The position numbers and the translations under genes were made by a program. Shown here piece by piece: positions 11,460-22,514 of a stretch of DNA of 64,000 nt; position 1 is the stretch's first letter, and each line of letters opens with the position of its first letter. This stretch comes from Atherix ibis (Eukaryota; Arthropoda; Insecta; Diptera; Athericidae), in contig OY282607.1 in assembly GCA_958298945.1 (NCBI GenBank), forward strand, positions 92,511,270 to 92,575,269, in the 5' to 3' direction. A model generated the notes under the pieces. The model did no database searches. It worked only from the letters and a program-made list of their open reading frames with translations, and was not told the DNA's origin.

Positions 11460-13000
11460 TTTTATAATAGGCTCTATACAACGACAGACAACAAGATCGA
11501 ATTTGTACTTTGATGATTAAAGTTAAATAAAATTTAGTCAAAATTTAGATTTTGATAAAATTTTTAATTTTACTATATTGTTTATTATATTGTCATTATG
11601 CATTGCATATACTATATTTAAATAGTCGCTAAAATACTTCTTGCAGGACTTGATTCTTTTGAAATAATGTTTAGCGCTGTAATTCCACCATTACTTTACG
11701 GATATTAGTTTTTAAATGCTCTTAAAGTGGTAAATTGCCTGATTCCTGCAATAAAAAGGATTCCCGTAGCATCAAATCGTATGATCTTGAAGGCAAATTA
11801 ATATCACCAAATCTCAAAATTACGCATCCTGGGATCTTTTCGCTAAATAAAGTCAAAAGTTATTATGTTATACGAGGTCTGTTCAATAAGTATCGCGAAT
11901 TTTGAATTTCTGCGGGTTACGTAAATTTGATATTCGATTTTTTGTGGCGTTATGTTGGTACATTTTGAATGTTCAGTTAATTTTTGACAGCTGCTTTGCT
12001 TGCACGTGTTTCGGCTCGTCTTCAATTTTTGCCCATTTTCGACCAAAAATAGCATCGCATTAACATTGCTAAGGAACTGTTGGACTCTGTCCTCGACGAT
12101 CCAAATTTGCTCCAGAGGGTCATAACTGGTGACGAATCATGGGTTTATGGTTATGATGTGGAAACCAAAGCTCAATCATCCCAATTTAAGATGCCGCACG
12201 ATCCAAGACCGAAAAAAGCACGCCAAGTGCAACCAGAGTTCTTGCCACAGGGTAGAACGGTCAATAAGAAATATTACCTGCAAGTTATGCGCAAGTTGCG
12301 CGAAGCAATTCGCCAGAAACGCTCGGATTTGTGGAAGAACAAAAATTGGCTTTTGCACCATGATAACGCCCCTACTCACGCTTCGTTGCTTATGCGCGAA
12401 TTTTTGACGCAGCCACCGTATTCCACAGATCTGGTCCCCTGTGACTTTTTCTTGTTCCCGAAACAGATTCTTTGATCCATTTTTTTCGAATAGGCAAAAA
12501 TCGAAGACGAGCCAAAACACGTGCAAGCAAAGCAGCTGTCAAAAATTAACTGAACATTCAAAATGGCTGAACTTGTCGGCATAAGTGCAAAACATGAGTA
12601 CCAACATAACGCCACAAAAAATCGAAAATCAAATATACGTAACCTGCGGAAATTCAAAATTCTCGATACTTTTTGAACAGACCTTGTATAATAAAGTCAA
12701 AATTTATTATTAGAGCTTAGAATTGGCAGAAACAATCTCTCCTTACTTATTTTCATATGAACCAAGGATATCTGCAAAACAAAATATACTTTTAACAGTC
12801 ACATTTCGTAAATACAATGGCTAGAGCCCCATTAATAGCAAGTTTGCTTATTAATATATCCACTGGCCGAAAAATAAACCTTATTGATTTAAGGTCCAAA
12901 TTTGTTCGAAAAATCAACACCCAAAACATCACCCTTTTTGAAGAAAGTTTTTATAATTTTCATATTAAATATTCATTATTAAGGATTGTTTAGATTAATA
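11460..13000 (-). mobile_element. Decayed DD41D transposon (relic 2) split by a mariner
   Basis: To the left of the nested mariner the minus strand reads EKIPGCVILRFGDINLPSRS followed by YDL and, after a stop, EHLKTNIRKVMVELQR. This is the family's FPGR-to-DLTPLDF block plus the C-terminal helix. To the right, at about 12900-12720, it reads YINK and later EM-L with IYEM-type fragments of the VNKQNCR to VTVWCG region. The segment between them, which would hold the QQDGATC catalytic block, is where the mariner at 11873-12686 is inserted and is otherwise lost. Limits are approximate. The 3' AT-rich tail resembles that of the copies at 2.4 and 24.5 kb. Confidence 0.7.
11873..12686 (+). mobile_element. 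DD34D mariner copy M4 with fold-back 3' end
   Basis: TA-flanked element with ends CGAGGTCTGTTCAATAAG (11873) and CTTTTTGAACAGACCTTG (12686). The plus strand at about 12080-12475 keeps DESWVYGYDVETKAQSSQF, the stretch LPQGRTVNKKYYLQVMRKLR, HHDNAPTHASLLMREFL (second catalytic Asp present) and YSTDLVPCDFFLFPK (third Asp present). The KNNTLIMP spacer that copies M1 and M2 retain is deleted. The N-terminal helix-turn-helix domain is missing, with the same junction as in M1. After FFLFPK the normal 3' end is replaced by an inverted copy of about 190 bp of its own 5' UTR, so both arms are long inverted repeats. It is inserted in DD41D relic 2. Confidence 0.87.
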
Positions 13001-15917
13001 ATGAGAGTATTTTTTGACGGAGCAGGAAATTAAAGTATGGATGCTTAACTTGGCTGCTAAGGTTACATTTTCTTTACTATTAATCTTAGTCAAACTACAA
13101 TACATTTCCCCTTTTTTTTAAAGAAACAAATTGTAGTACTTACTTTTCCTTTTTTTTGACAACATATAAATTGCGAAAAAACTAACTAGACAAATAAATC
13201 ACGATACCATCTGTTTTGTTGCGCCCACAACATTTACTGCTAGCAATTTGCTTGTAACGAACGATTTTGCTTTGCGGATGCCACAGATTCAAATGTCGAC
13301 GGTGAGCAACAAGTGCGCAGTTGTAATAAACATGAAACTTATTCAGCGCTTTACTTGCATGTGAAGAAGGAAATGTTGCTGGTGTTCGGTTGCAACTTGT
13401 TGCATATCAATGAATTTGTTGCATTATTGTATACATAAATAAGAGGAGAATTTTTCAAATTCAAATTTTTTTTTTAAAAATTCTTTATTTTCGCTTTTTT
13501 TTTATTTATATTTTGTCGTAAATTAAAATTTAGTAATATAATAATTTTTGAATACTTTTTATTTGTCTATTTATACACTTTTAAAAATCAAAGAAAGGCA
13601 ATATTCGAAAAGCTTTAAATAAAAATGTTAAAGCTGATCTAGGCACTATTTAATACTATTGGCATATCTCATACTGTTATTTATTGGAAATATGTATATG
13701 ATTATGATAAATAGCACTACTCTGGGGAATAAAACATTTTCAAACGTGAGTAGAAATAATGTTTCCTGGGGGGATATAATCGTACAATATAATAACGTAA
13801 AATTGAGAAAATCATACGAAAATATGATCGAATATCCACGAATTTCCACTTAGGAAAAGTAGATTCCAAGTAAAAGTTATTAACGATATTTTTTTTTTTT
13901 GGTAGAATTGTTAGAATTTATTAAATTATTAGAACACATATTATTCTTAACTTAATAAATTGATTCAAAATATTATATCACATTTACTAAATAATATAAT
14001 CAAATTTGTTTTTGGTAATTTTTATTTTAACTGTAAGATATATTTTTTTAAATTTGTATGAAATAATTTAATGTACAATAATTAGCTAATAATTTCTAAA
14101 ATATGACCTTTATTAAATAGAATTGCTTCTACTATTTATATACTATAGAATATTATATAAATCTTAATGTAAAACAAAAATAATATTATGAAAAACTAAT
14201 TTAACTTTATAACCTATTAAATAAAATACACATTAATAAAAAATTATGACACATATAAATATCTAGAATATATATGCTATTAAATGCAAAGTATATCCAA
14301 TTAATTTAAAGCATATTTTTTTTTTCAAATTCATTCTTACAATTTAATCATATTTGAAAGGAAAAAATGGGGAAAATGCTACAAAATTAATGATCCATCG
14401 TTACATTCATTAAAAAGAAAAATATCTCTGTAGTGTATAAAATTTAAATTACTCTCTTTTATTTGAGGTAAAATCATTACTCGAAGTAATTTAATGCTGG
14501 TTGTAAAAAAAAAAAAAAAAACAAAAATTGTGATTTTTATACTTGTACAATGTCCACAAATCAAAAGTTTATATTTTTCAACATTATCAAATATCAACCA
14601 AAAAGAAAAAAACCAGATACGATTACCAACCCAGTCCGTGACTTAATTTATTTAACGTAATCGTTTTGGGACAAATTTAAATTTTTTTTTCTTCCATCTT
14701 GTATTCGGTGTTTTTTTTGGCGGGGGGGGGGGGGAGGGGGGTTTGTTGTTTCTTTTTATTTTAATATTATTATAGTATAAGTTTCAGAGTACAAAATGAA
14801 TGATCATACTAAATGTAACGAAGGAATAATATTGTATTTTAATGAAACAATAGAGTATAAAAATTATATTAAAATTAAAATAATACCAAAATGCTGAAGG
14901 GGCCAAGTAACAACGATTAATTTCAAGTGAACCATAGAAAATTATACAAGGCAAAAAAAATAAATAAATTCAAGTCCATTAAAAAACAGATGACCTACCC
15001 TTGTTTTGTTTGAAAACAAAAGCAATTGTAGCTCGATTAAAATACGGTAAGCTGTAAGGAAATAATTTTCATCTTGTGACTTCATTAATCAAAATTTTTC
15101 TTTTTCTATCTTCACAATAAGATTAGAATTAAATATAATGTCATAAAATTTGTGTGCAAAAAATTTTTTTTAATTAATTCTAATTATTAATTATGGTACA
15201 GAATATTTAGTTATTAATTATGATTAAAGAAGAAAGTTTTTAGATAATTTATTTTATATTTTAAGAAAATTCGACAAAATTCATTATAATTAATATCAAT
15301 TATTCATTGTCCATATTAATAAATTTTATCATCCAAATATTTTATTGTTCTAACAAATATGGATATATTGGATGAAAAAAACAAAATACTAAAATATTAT
15401 GAGAAATTCCGTACGTTATTTATTGACGCACAATAAATTTATGAAATTATTCAATTTGACCAAATATTCGACATCCTGTTTTATTTAATAAAATCATAAA
15501 ATCTACTTTATAGAATTGAAAACACTCAAATTAATTTCCATTCCTTAAGAATCCTTAAAAATTCTCAAATGAAATTTTGCTCGTAGAAACATTATAATTA
15601 CAATCTCATATAAAAATATGTATGAATATAGGAAAATATATTTTTAAGATATAATTAACAGAATTTATCACATTGTAGTCGTAAAGCAATTGGCTTACAT
15701 TTTTAATACAAAAATTTCCATTATTTTCAGTCGAGTAATAATAGTTACAATGGACTTTTATATGTTCTGTAATGTTAATAATTTCAGACCAGTCATATTT
15801 TATGCGATATTTAATTTTCACAAATACGATTATGTCATGAACAGATTTCTAACAAATTTATCTACTTTATTTTTTTTTTGTATTGTACATAATTCTCAAT
15901 TAGTTTGTCGTAAATTA
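13001..15917. other. AT-rich intergenic DNA
   Basis: No gene recognised. The patch at 13210-13430 is less AT-rich and contains many GTTGC/GCAAC words but no coding frame. Two overlapping open frames on opposite strands near 13650-13850 are mirror images of each other and neither resembles a known protein. Confidence 0.5.
14719..14741. repeat. Poly-G tract
   Basis: About 21 guanines in 23 bases, interrupted by one C and one A, in otherwise very AT-rich DNA. The plus strand could form a G-quadruplex. Confidence 0.9.
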
Positions 15918-16661
15918 TAGAAAAGGAACAAAATGATGGAAATTATATTTGAATTTTGCGCCATTTGTGCAGTAAACTGTTGCCAACGAAAAAAAAAGAC
16001 AGCGTGACAGCTGACAGATGCAGTTTATTGAAAATGGTGCGGTACACGATGAAAGAACAATGTGTTTTCATTGTTGAGCAATATTTTAAAAATAATGAAG
16101 GCTGGGCAGTCTCCCTTAATTTTTTAATTAATCCCTTCACATTTGATGAAGTTAAATCACTTTGTTATATTAAACACTCTGGCCGTCCTTCAACAAGTCG
16201 TTCAATACAAAACATCGAAGCGGTTCGTGAGAGTGTTGCTTAGAGTCCAGAAATATCAATTTGTCACCATGGTCATGAATTGGACATTTTGAGAAGTTCT
16301 GTACAGCGTATTCTAACGAAAGATTTGTATCTTCATGCAACTGACTCAAGAACTGAAGCCTACTAACCATGCACAGCGAATGGAGTTCATCGAATATATT
16401 ATGAAACAACAACAAATGAATGCTGATTTCTCGAAAAAAAATCATATTCAGCAATGGGGATCATTTTCATCTTGATGGCTTGGTTAATCGACAAAATTGT
16501 TGCATTTGGGTTTCAAAAAATCCATGAGTGATTATTGAGAAATAAATGCATCCACAACGTGTTACTGTTTGTGAACGACATGTGTTTTCAACAAGATGGT
16601 GCCACATGCCATATAGACCGAGAAACAATTCAATATTGCGTGTATTTTGGTACACCCTATA
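15918..16661 (+). mobile_element. DD41D transposon, 3'-deleted copy
   Basis: The plus strand encodes KEQCVFIVEQYFKNNEGWAV (from about 16050), HSGRPSTSRSIQNIEAVRES (about 16170-16235), SPEIS and SSVQRILTKDLYLHAT (about 16243-16345), a frameshifted middle, and FQQDGATCHIDRETIQY (about 16590-16640), which holds the second catalytic Asp. Coding sequence then stops abruptly and runs into the 3' end TTTTGGTACACCCTATA near 16660, so the last third, including the third Asp, is deleted. The 5' UTR (TTTGAATTTTGCGCC and onward) is the undisrupted version of the sequence that the mariner splits at 6831-7749. Confidence 0.8.
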
Positions 16662-16810
16662 TATGATACTAATTTTGAATCTTTTTTTTCTGAACATAAC
16701 CAATAATTTTTATCTAATTGGTTACTGTTTTTTTCTTTAAGTGAATTTATCTTATCCTTCTTAGATTCAGAACATATGTTAGTACAGAGTTATCTGTAGT
16801 ACAGAGTTAT

Positions 16811-17542
16811 CCGTGCGTCTGCGTGCCATGGGGAAGATTGAAAAGATCCGAAAAAGGGGGCCGCATGAATTGAACGATAGGCAGATGGAGCAACGCCAAA
16901 ACACATGCGAAATCTTGCTCGCCAGACAAAAAAGAAAGTCATTCCTTCATCGGATTGTGACAGGCGATGAAAAGTGGATATAACATATTTCGAGTATCCT
17001 AAACGCAATAAATCGTGGGTTGATCCCGGCCAACCATCAAATTTGATCAGTTGTTGTTGCTAGCGGTGAAACTATCAATGCCCACCGCTACCAACAACAA
17101 CTGATCAAATTGCACCGTGCTCTGAGTGAAAAAAGGACGGATTATCAACAAAGACATGACAAGCTGATTTTCCTCCACGACAACGCACCATCGCACACGT
17201 CAAAAATGGTCCAAGACTACTTAGAGACACTCAACTGGGAGGTGCTACCCCACTTCACTTATTCAACCAGACCTGGCCCCTTTCGACTACCACCTGTTTT
17301 CGTCGATGGGCCACGCGCTCGCTGAGCAGATTCTTACGAAGACGTCCGAAAATGGCTTGATGAGTGATTTGCCTCGAAAGAGAAGGAATTTTTTGGCGTG
17401 GTATCCACCAATTGCCCGAGAGATGGGAAAAATGTGTAGCTAGCAAGGGCAAGTACTTTGAATAAATTTGTTTTTGCTTTCTATGAAAAAAACATGTGTT
17501 TTATATGACTAAAAAACAGCGGATTTAAGCTTATACACCTGG
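16811..17542 (+). mobile_element. 5'-truncated mauritiana-type mariner
   Basis: The plus strand encodes MGKIEKIRKRGPHELN (about 16829), RKSFLHRIVTGDEKWI (first catalytic Asp region, about 16930-16980), KLIFLHDNAPSHTSKMVQDY (second Asp, about 17160-17220), LETLNWEVLPHFTYS and, in shifted frames, the YHLFASM-like end. KWLDE and KEFFWRGIH-PERWEKCVAS then run to a stop near 17463. The spacing and the NWEVLPH motif place it with Mos1/mauritiana mariners. The 3' TIR TAAGCTTATACACCTGG ends at 17542. The 5' half is lost at about 16811, next to a 17-bp direct duplication (16781-16797 and 16798-16814). The third catalytic Asp region is frameshifted. Confidence 0.85.
17041..17110. repeat. 28-bp inverted duplication inside the mauritiana mariner
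   Basis: Arms 17041-17068 and 17083-17110 are reverse complements with one mismatch and a 14-nt loop. The right arm is normal transposase sequence (coding QQLIKLH at its end). The left arm is an inverted copy that has replaced normal sequence, which destroys the frame. Confidence 0.88.
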
Positions 17543-19926
17543 CAAAAATCCAACAAGATTTGTTGAACTTGTTTTAACAACTAAATACTTTTATGTTTGT
17601 ACATCCTTTTAGTAAAATAGGTATAAAAAAAACATTATGGAAAGAGAAAGCCCTTGTTCAAAATTGTTTTTAAAAATAGATATACATACTCGTATATATT
17701 TGGAATTGGATAAATGAATGTACCTATTTAAACAATTTATAAAAATTATTACAATTTATAAAAAATAAAAAACAATTTCAGCAATTTAGGAGCTAACAAA
17801 TTTTATTTATTTTATTATCTAAACAGATAAAAGTTACATGCTTTTTAATTATGCACAAGTATAAATATATGTATTTGAATAATTTAAATTAATTCATTAT
17901 TTTATTTTTCTTTATAATATAAATAAATCAACGCCGCTATATATATCGTATTAAGGCCATCCATATAACGAATGAAAAATGCTGAAAATGTACTCTACTC
18001 GTATTTGAAGCAGGAAAAATATCCTTGAATTGTACAACAAGATAGAGAGTTTCGTAGTATATTTTTCCGCTATAATTTGAAAATTATACCGTTCCGCTAC
18101 TTTATATAGTTTCACGCATTTTTCACAGACAACATATTTTCCTCATCATATCATGGCAAAAACTACCCTAACCAATTCTAAAAATATAATATAACCACAT
18201 AAATACCATACTTCGACGGAACAAATAAAATTTGGATTTTCGTTTTCTGCAGGATATTCTCCCACATATACTTGTAAATATCTATACACGTATGGTGAAC
18301 ATATACAGAATAGTACGAGTATAAGTCAATTTTATATCTTCTCGTATAGTGTAAGTACGCTAACGTATTCCTATTTGATTTAGAAAAGAAATTACTTCAT
18401 GTACCATTTATATCTAGATAAAAAGGACAAATAAACACACAGTCAAGTACATTTTTACACAAATCCTTATACTTTTTCTATCAGTCCAAGCTAAACTCAA
18501 TAAACTCGATTCTAAGGGAAGCATTATAGAAATACAAAAAAAAAAAATACATATTCCGTTAGTATTAAATCAATTTCCTGGAGAATATCATCCAGTTTTA
18601 TTTCGTTCACTTTCACCTGATTTCACTATCCTTACTTAAAGGATATATTTATTTATTCTTCTATTTATTTCAATTCGATTATTTTTCCATTACTTAATAA
18701 TAAAAAAAAAAATTCGATCAACATTTTATTTCATGTTTGGTAGGTCAATAACTATGACTGCAACCTATTGAAAATTGAGTTTTGAATGGTTTACCAAATA
18801 AATTACTTTAAGATATTAATTTTTAAATGAATCTTTATTTTATTATATACAGAGAACTATTTTTTTAATAAAATATATTTAAATACTCATTATACAAACT
18901 GTTTATCTATAAAACTGCATTGAAATAGATTCTACTCAAAAGTTGAATGAATTATGTTATGGCATTCAAAATACATTAAATATGAAAAAATTAAGTTATT
19001 CTATATAGTAAATAGATTGTATCTATTGTATGTATAAAAATTATGAAACTTTGGTGAGATGTTGTGCGTACGCAGAGGAACGTTTCTGAAAAAAAAAAAT
19101 TCACGCGAAAGACCATGTAGCCCATGCTCGTCGATCGAGATCGTTCGCGCATCGTTCATCCGATTGAGTTGAAATTTTGCAATAATATTTTTAGTAATAC
19201 TAAAAAAAGTCATGTCACTTAGTGGCTTTCTTTTTTAAAATAATCATGACATCTAAACGCGCATCAATTGATTGAATCAACGATGAAAACGGAAAATGAT
19301 CGTTTGTACACGTACATACGATCGTGCACGTACATACAAGGTCAAAAATGCAACCAGCGTTACGACGCTATCAATCGAGATGATGGAGGGTCATGCTGTG
19401 TTAGGCCGTCGAATTGACAGGTGTTGACATATTGTAAAGATTGTTTAGAAGTAACTTAAAAATGTATTTTTTAAATTATTTTACCAAAAATATGTTTTTT
19501 AATCAAATATGCAATTGTAGTGTGCTCGTGACTATAGAGTATACTATAGTGTATTAGCCCACTACAAACAAGAATTATTTTGTTTTCGTTTTTATTAATA
19601 AATTTTAATTAAATTAATTGAGTTTTTTATTTCAACTCATTAAAATCAAAATGTGAGAATTGTAGAAGTATGTGTATGCTGTTGAAAGGGTTAGATTGAT
19701 GTTAAATAAAAGTTTCCTTTAAAAATAAAAAAGTTATATTACAATGTTTAAATAATAAAATTTTTTATTAAAACTTTTATAGTAATCAAGAAAAAGAAAA
19801 CAAAAGTAATAAATCAAACATAATAAAGGTTGACTTAACCGCACTAACGTAAAATAAATGAGCAGAACATCAATAGTGATAAAATATGATTTCCTATAAC
19901 AGTTTGGATGTCTTCAAGAAAATATA
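17543..19926. other. AT-rich intergenic DNA with a distinct GC-richer block near 19.0-19.4 kb
   Basis: Mostly AT-rich with no recognised gene. Between about 19040 and 19440 the composition changes, with many CGATCG, CGTAC and GTGCAC words and a roughly 20-bp near-tandem motif ACGTACATACGATCGT at 19311-19338. The phrase TTGAAATTTTGC next to it resembles mariner untranslated sequence, but I found no transposase, so the block is unassigned. Confidence 0.45.
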
Positions 19927-21158
19927 CCAGGTGTACAAGCTTAAATCCGCTGTTTTTTAGTCAAAAAAACACATGTTTTTTTTTCATAGAAAGCAAAAAG
20001 AAATTTATTCAAAGTACTTGCCCTCGCTAGCTACACTTTTTTCCCATCTCTCGGGCAATTTGTGGATACCACGCCGAAAAAATTCCTTCTCTTTCGAGGC
20101 AAAGCCATTTTCGGACGTCTTCGTAAGAATCAAAGTGCTGCTCAGCGAGGTCTGGTGAATAAGCGGGGTGGGGTAGCACCTCCCAGTTGAGTGTCTCCAA
20201 GTAGTTTCGACCATTTTTGACGTATGCGATGGTGCGTTATCGTGAAGGAAAATCAGCTTGTCATGTCTTTGTTGATAATCCGTCCTTTTTCACGCAGAAC
20301 ACGGTGCAATTTGATCAGTTGTTAGTGGTAGCGGTAGTTATTAACAGTGTCACCAGGTTTCAACATCTCATAGTAGACGATACCCTGTCGATCCCACCAA
20401 ACGCACAGCATCGTCTTCCGTCCGAAGCGATTTGGTCTTGGGGAAGATATTGATGGTTGGCCGGGATGACCCACGATTTCTTGCGTTTAGGATTCTCGAA
20501 ATATATTCACTCTTTATCGCCTGTCACAATCCGATGCAGGAACAACTTTCTTTTGTCTGGCGAGCAAGATTTCGCATGTGTTTTGGCGTCGCTCCATCTG
20601 CCTATCGTTGTGAATTCATGCGGCACCCATTTTCCGATCTTTTCAATCTTCCCCATGGCACACAGACGCATGGAAATGGCTGGTTGAGTAACACCCAATT
20701 GCTCCGGGAGCATGTTTTGCGATTGGGTATTGTCTTCGTCCAAAAGAGCCTGCAATTGATGGTTTTCAACCTTCCTAGGCCACTTTAAACACTTCTTGTC
20801 CCACAAGTCAAAATAGCCGTCTTTGAACAGACGAAACCAATCTCGGTACATTGTGTCCAATAATGCACTGCCACCCACCATAGGCCTCCATAAGCATTCG
20901 ATGCGATTCGGCAGCCGATTTCTTCAAATTGAAGCAGAAAAGCAGAGCTTCCCGCATATGCTCTTTTTCTGGCACAAAACTAGACATGATTACCAAAGGA
21001 AAAATGTATGTTGTTGCACGAAATCGCACTGACAATGTTCACTGATTAATGTTTACAGATGTCAAACTCATAAAAAAAGTATGCCGTGCCTATGGTGGCT
21101 TAATACGCTTACTCACGCCATCTATGACCAAACAGCATATTCAAACTTATACACCTGG
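19927..21158 (-). mobile_element. Mauritiana-type mariner, full length, inactivated
   Basis: A complete 1232-bp element with TA on both sides and TIRs beginning CCAGGTGTACAAGCTTAAAT (left) and CCAGGTGTATAAGTTTGAAT (right, minus strand). The transposase starts at 20987 on the minus strand (MSSFVPEKEHMREALLFCFN) and ends near 20005 (ERWEKSVASEGKYFE). Readable blocks include LLDEDNTQSQNMLPEQLGVT with ISMRLCAMGKIEKIG (helix-turn-helix region), FLHRIVTGDKE (first catalytic region, where the usual Asp-Glu reads Asp-Lys), HDKLIF (about 20260), and KEKEFFRRGIHKLPERWEK. At least three frameshifts or stops break it. It matches the truncated copy at 16.8-17.5 kb and could be that family's reference copy in this window. 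Confidence 0.88.
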
Positions 21159-21770
21159 TACAGGGTATTTTTTATGTTCAAGGCCTATTTTGCTTGGTCG
21201 CCATTTTTGTTTGAATGACATTTGTCAGTTGGCAGTTGACGGATCATTATAAAGCATCTAACGCCGCAACAACGTATTGAAATTATTAAAACATTTTATT
21301 TAAATAATGGTCCAATTGTGAATACGCGGAGATAATTACGTGCATTTTTTGGTGTTAATCATATGCCGAACAAGTCACAGTTACTGATGACGGGTATTGG
21401 ATCAATTAGGAATACAGAACATGTGATTCCCACAAGACGATGCCACATCATACACACCTCGTGCTACAATGCAAATTTTGAGAGAAATTTTTCCCGGCCG
21501 AATAATATCAAAAAGTGGTGTTATCAGCTGGCCCCCACAATCCCCTGATTTGAACCTTCCCGATTTTTTCTTATAAAGGTGCTGGAAGGAACAGGTGTAC
21601 ACTAACAAACAAACCACATTCTCAACGCTTAAGGACAACATTCAAAATGAAATTGCTAAAATAACACCAGATGTCTGCGAAAATATTATGAAAAATATGT
21701 TTACAATAGCTCGCCATTTCGTCGCAGCCAGAGGTGGACTTTTGAACGACATCACATGTTATATATATTT
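21159..21770 (+). mobile_element. DD41D transposon, internally deleted copy A
   Basis: The N-terminal block LTPQQRIEIIKTFYLNN with VNTRR-LRAFFGVNH (about 21260-21365) is joined directly to the catalytic C-terminal part: PQDDATSYTPRATMQILREI (about 21430-21490), FPGRIISKSGVISWPPQSPD and LNLPDFFL (to about 21570), then TLKDNIQNEIAKITPDVCEN and FVAARGGLLNDI (about 21620-21755). In this copy the second and third catalytic Asp codons (21436 and 21562) lie in one frame exactly 41 residues apart. The first catalytic region is missing. Confidence 0.8.
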
Positions 21771-22200
21771 TTATATTTGCGCCGGTGGCACCATTAGGCC
21801 ATATTTCTTTGAGAATGCTGGAGACAATTCTGTAACAACATTAGGACATGTTGGAAGACTTTCTTCTGCCCGAATTGGATTAATTAGGCCTACAGAACAT
21901 GTGGTTCCGACAAGACGGAACTACATCACACACAGCTCGTGCTATAGTGCAAATTTTGAGAGAAATTTTTTTCGGCCGAATAATGTCAAAAAGTGGTGAT
22001 ATCGGCTGGCCCCCAAAGTTCGCTGATTTGAACCCTCTCGATTTCTTCGTATGGGGGTACTTAAAAGAATAAATTTGCACTAACAAATCAACTACAACCT
22101 CAATGCTAAAGGACAACATTCGAAACGAAATTGCTGAAATAAAAAGTCTGCGGAAATGTTATGTAAAATGGCCTAAAAGAGCTCGGCTTTACGAACATTA
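21771..22200 (+). mobile_element. DD41D transposon, internally deleted copy B (tandem with A)
   Basis: Starts with GGTIRPYFFENAGDNSVTT, then the same catalytic stretch as copy A (LREKF-type block in shifted frame; RPNNVKKW in the other), and ends with a degenerate NIRNEIAEIK-type helix near 22140. It lies head-to-tail with copy A and is more than 70% similar by eye across the shared part. Several frameshifts. Confidence 0.72.
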
Positions 22201-22514
22201 ATTATATTATTAATAATAATAATATTAAAAATATGTAGTTGGGGTAAAATTAATAATAAAATTAAAACAAAATTTAGAATAACTAAAAATAATAAATAGA
22301 AAAACAAAAAATTAATAATTATTGTGGGAATAAACAATATAAAGAAGAATATCTGAATTCAAAAGGAATAACTATCAATTCTTTTTTTGGCCTACTAAAC
22401 TATATTAATAAATACAGTACATTTTAAGAACAATGAAAAAAGCAAACTGGACAAACCCGATGGTTTCGATAAATTCAATGGCACTCCAAATTTATTTGGT
22501 CATGGAGTGCCATA

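Noticed and set aside
13646..13853. Overlapping open frames on both strands
   Set aside because: Mirror-image frames of AT-rich DNA; neither product resembles a known protein.
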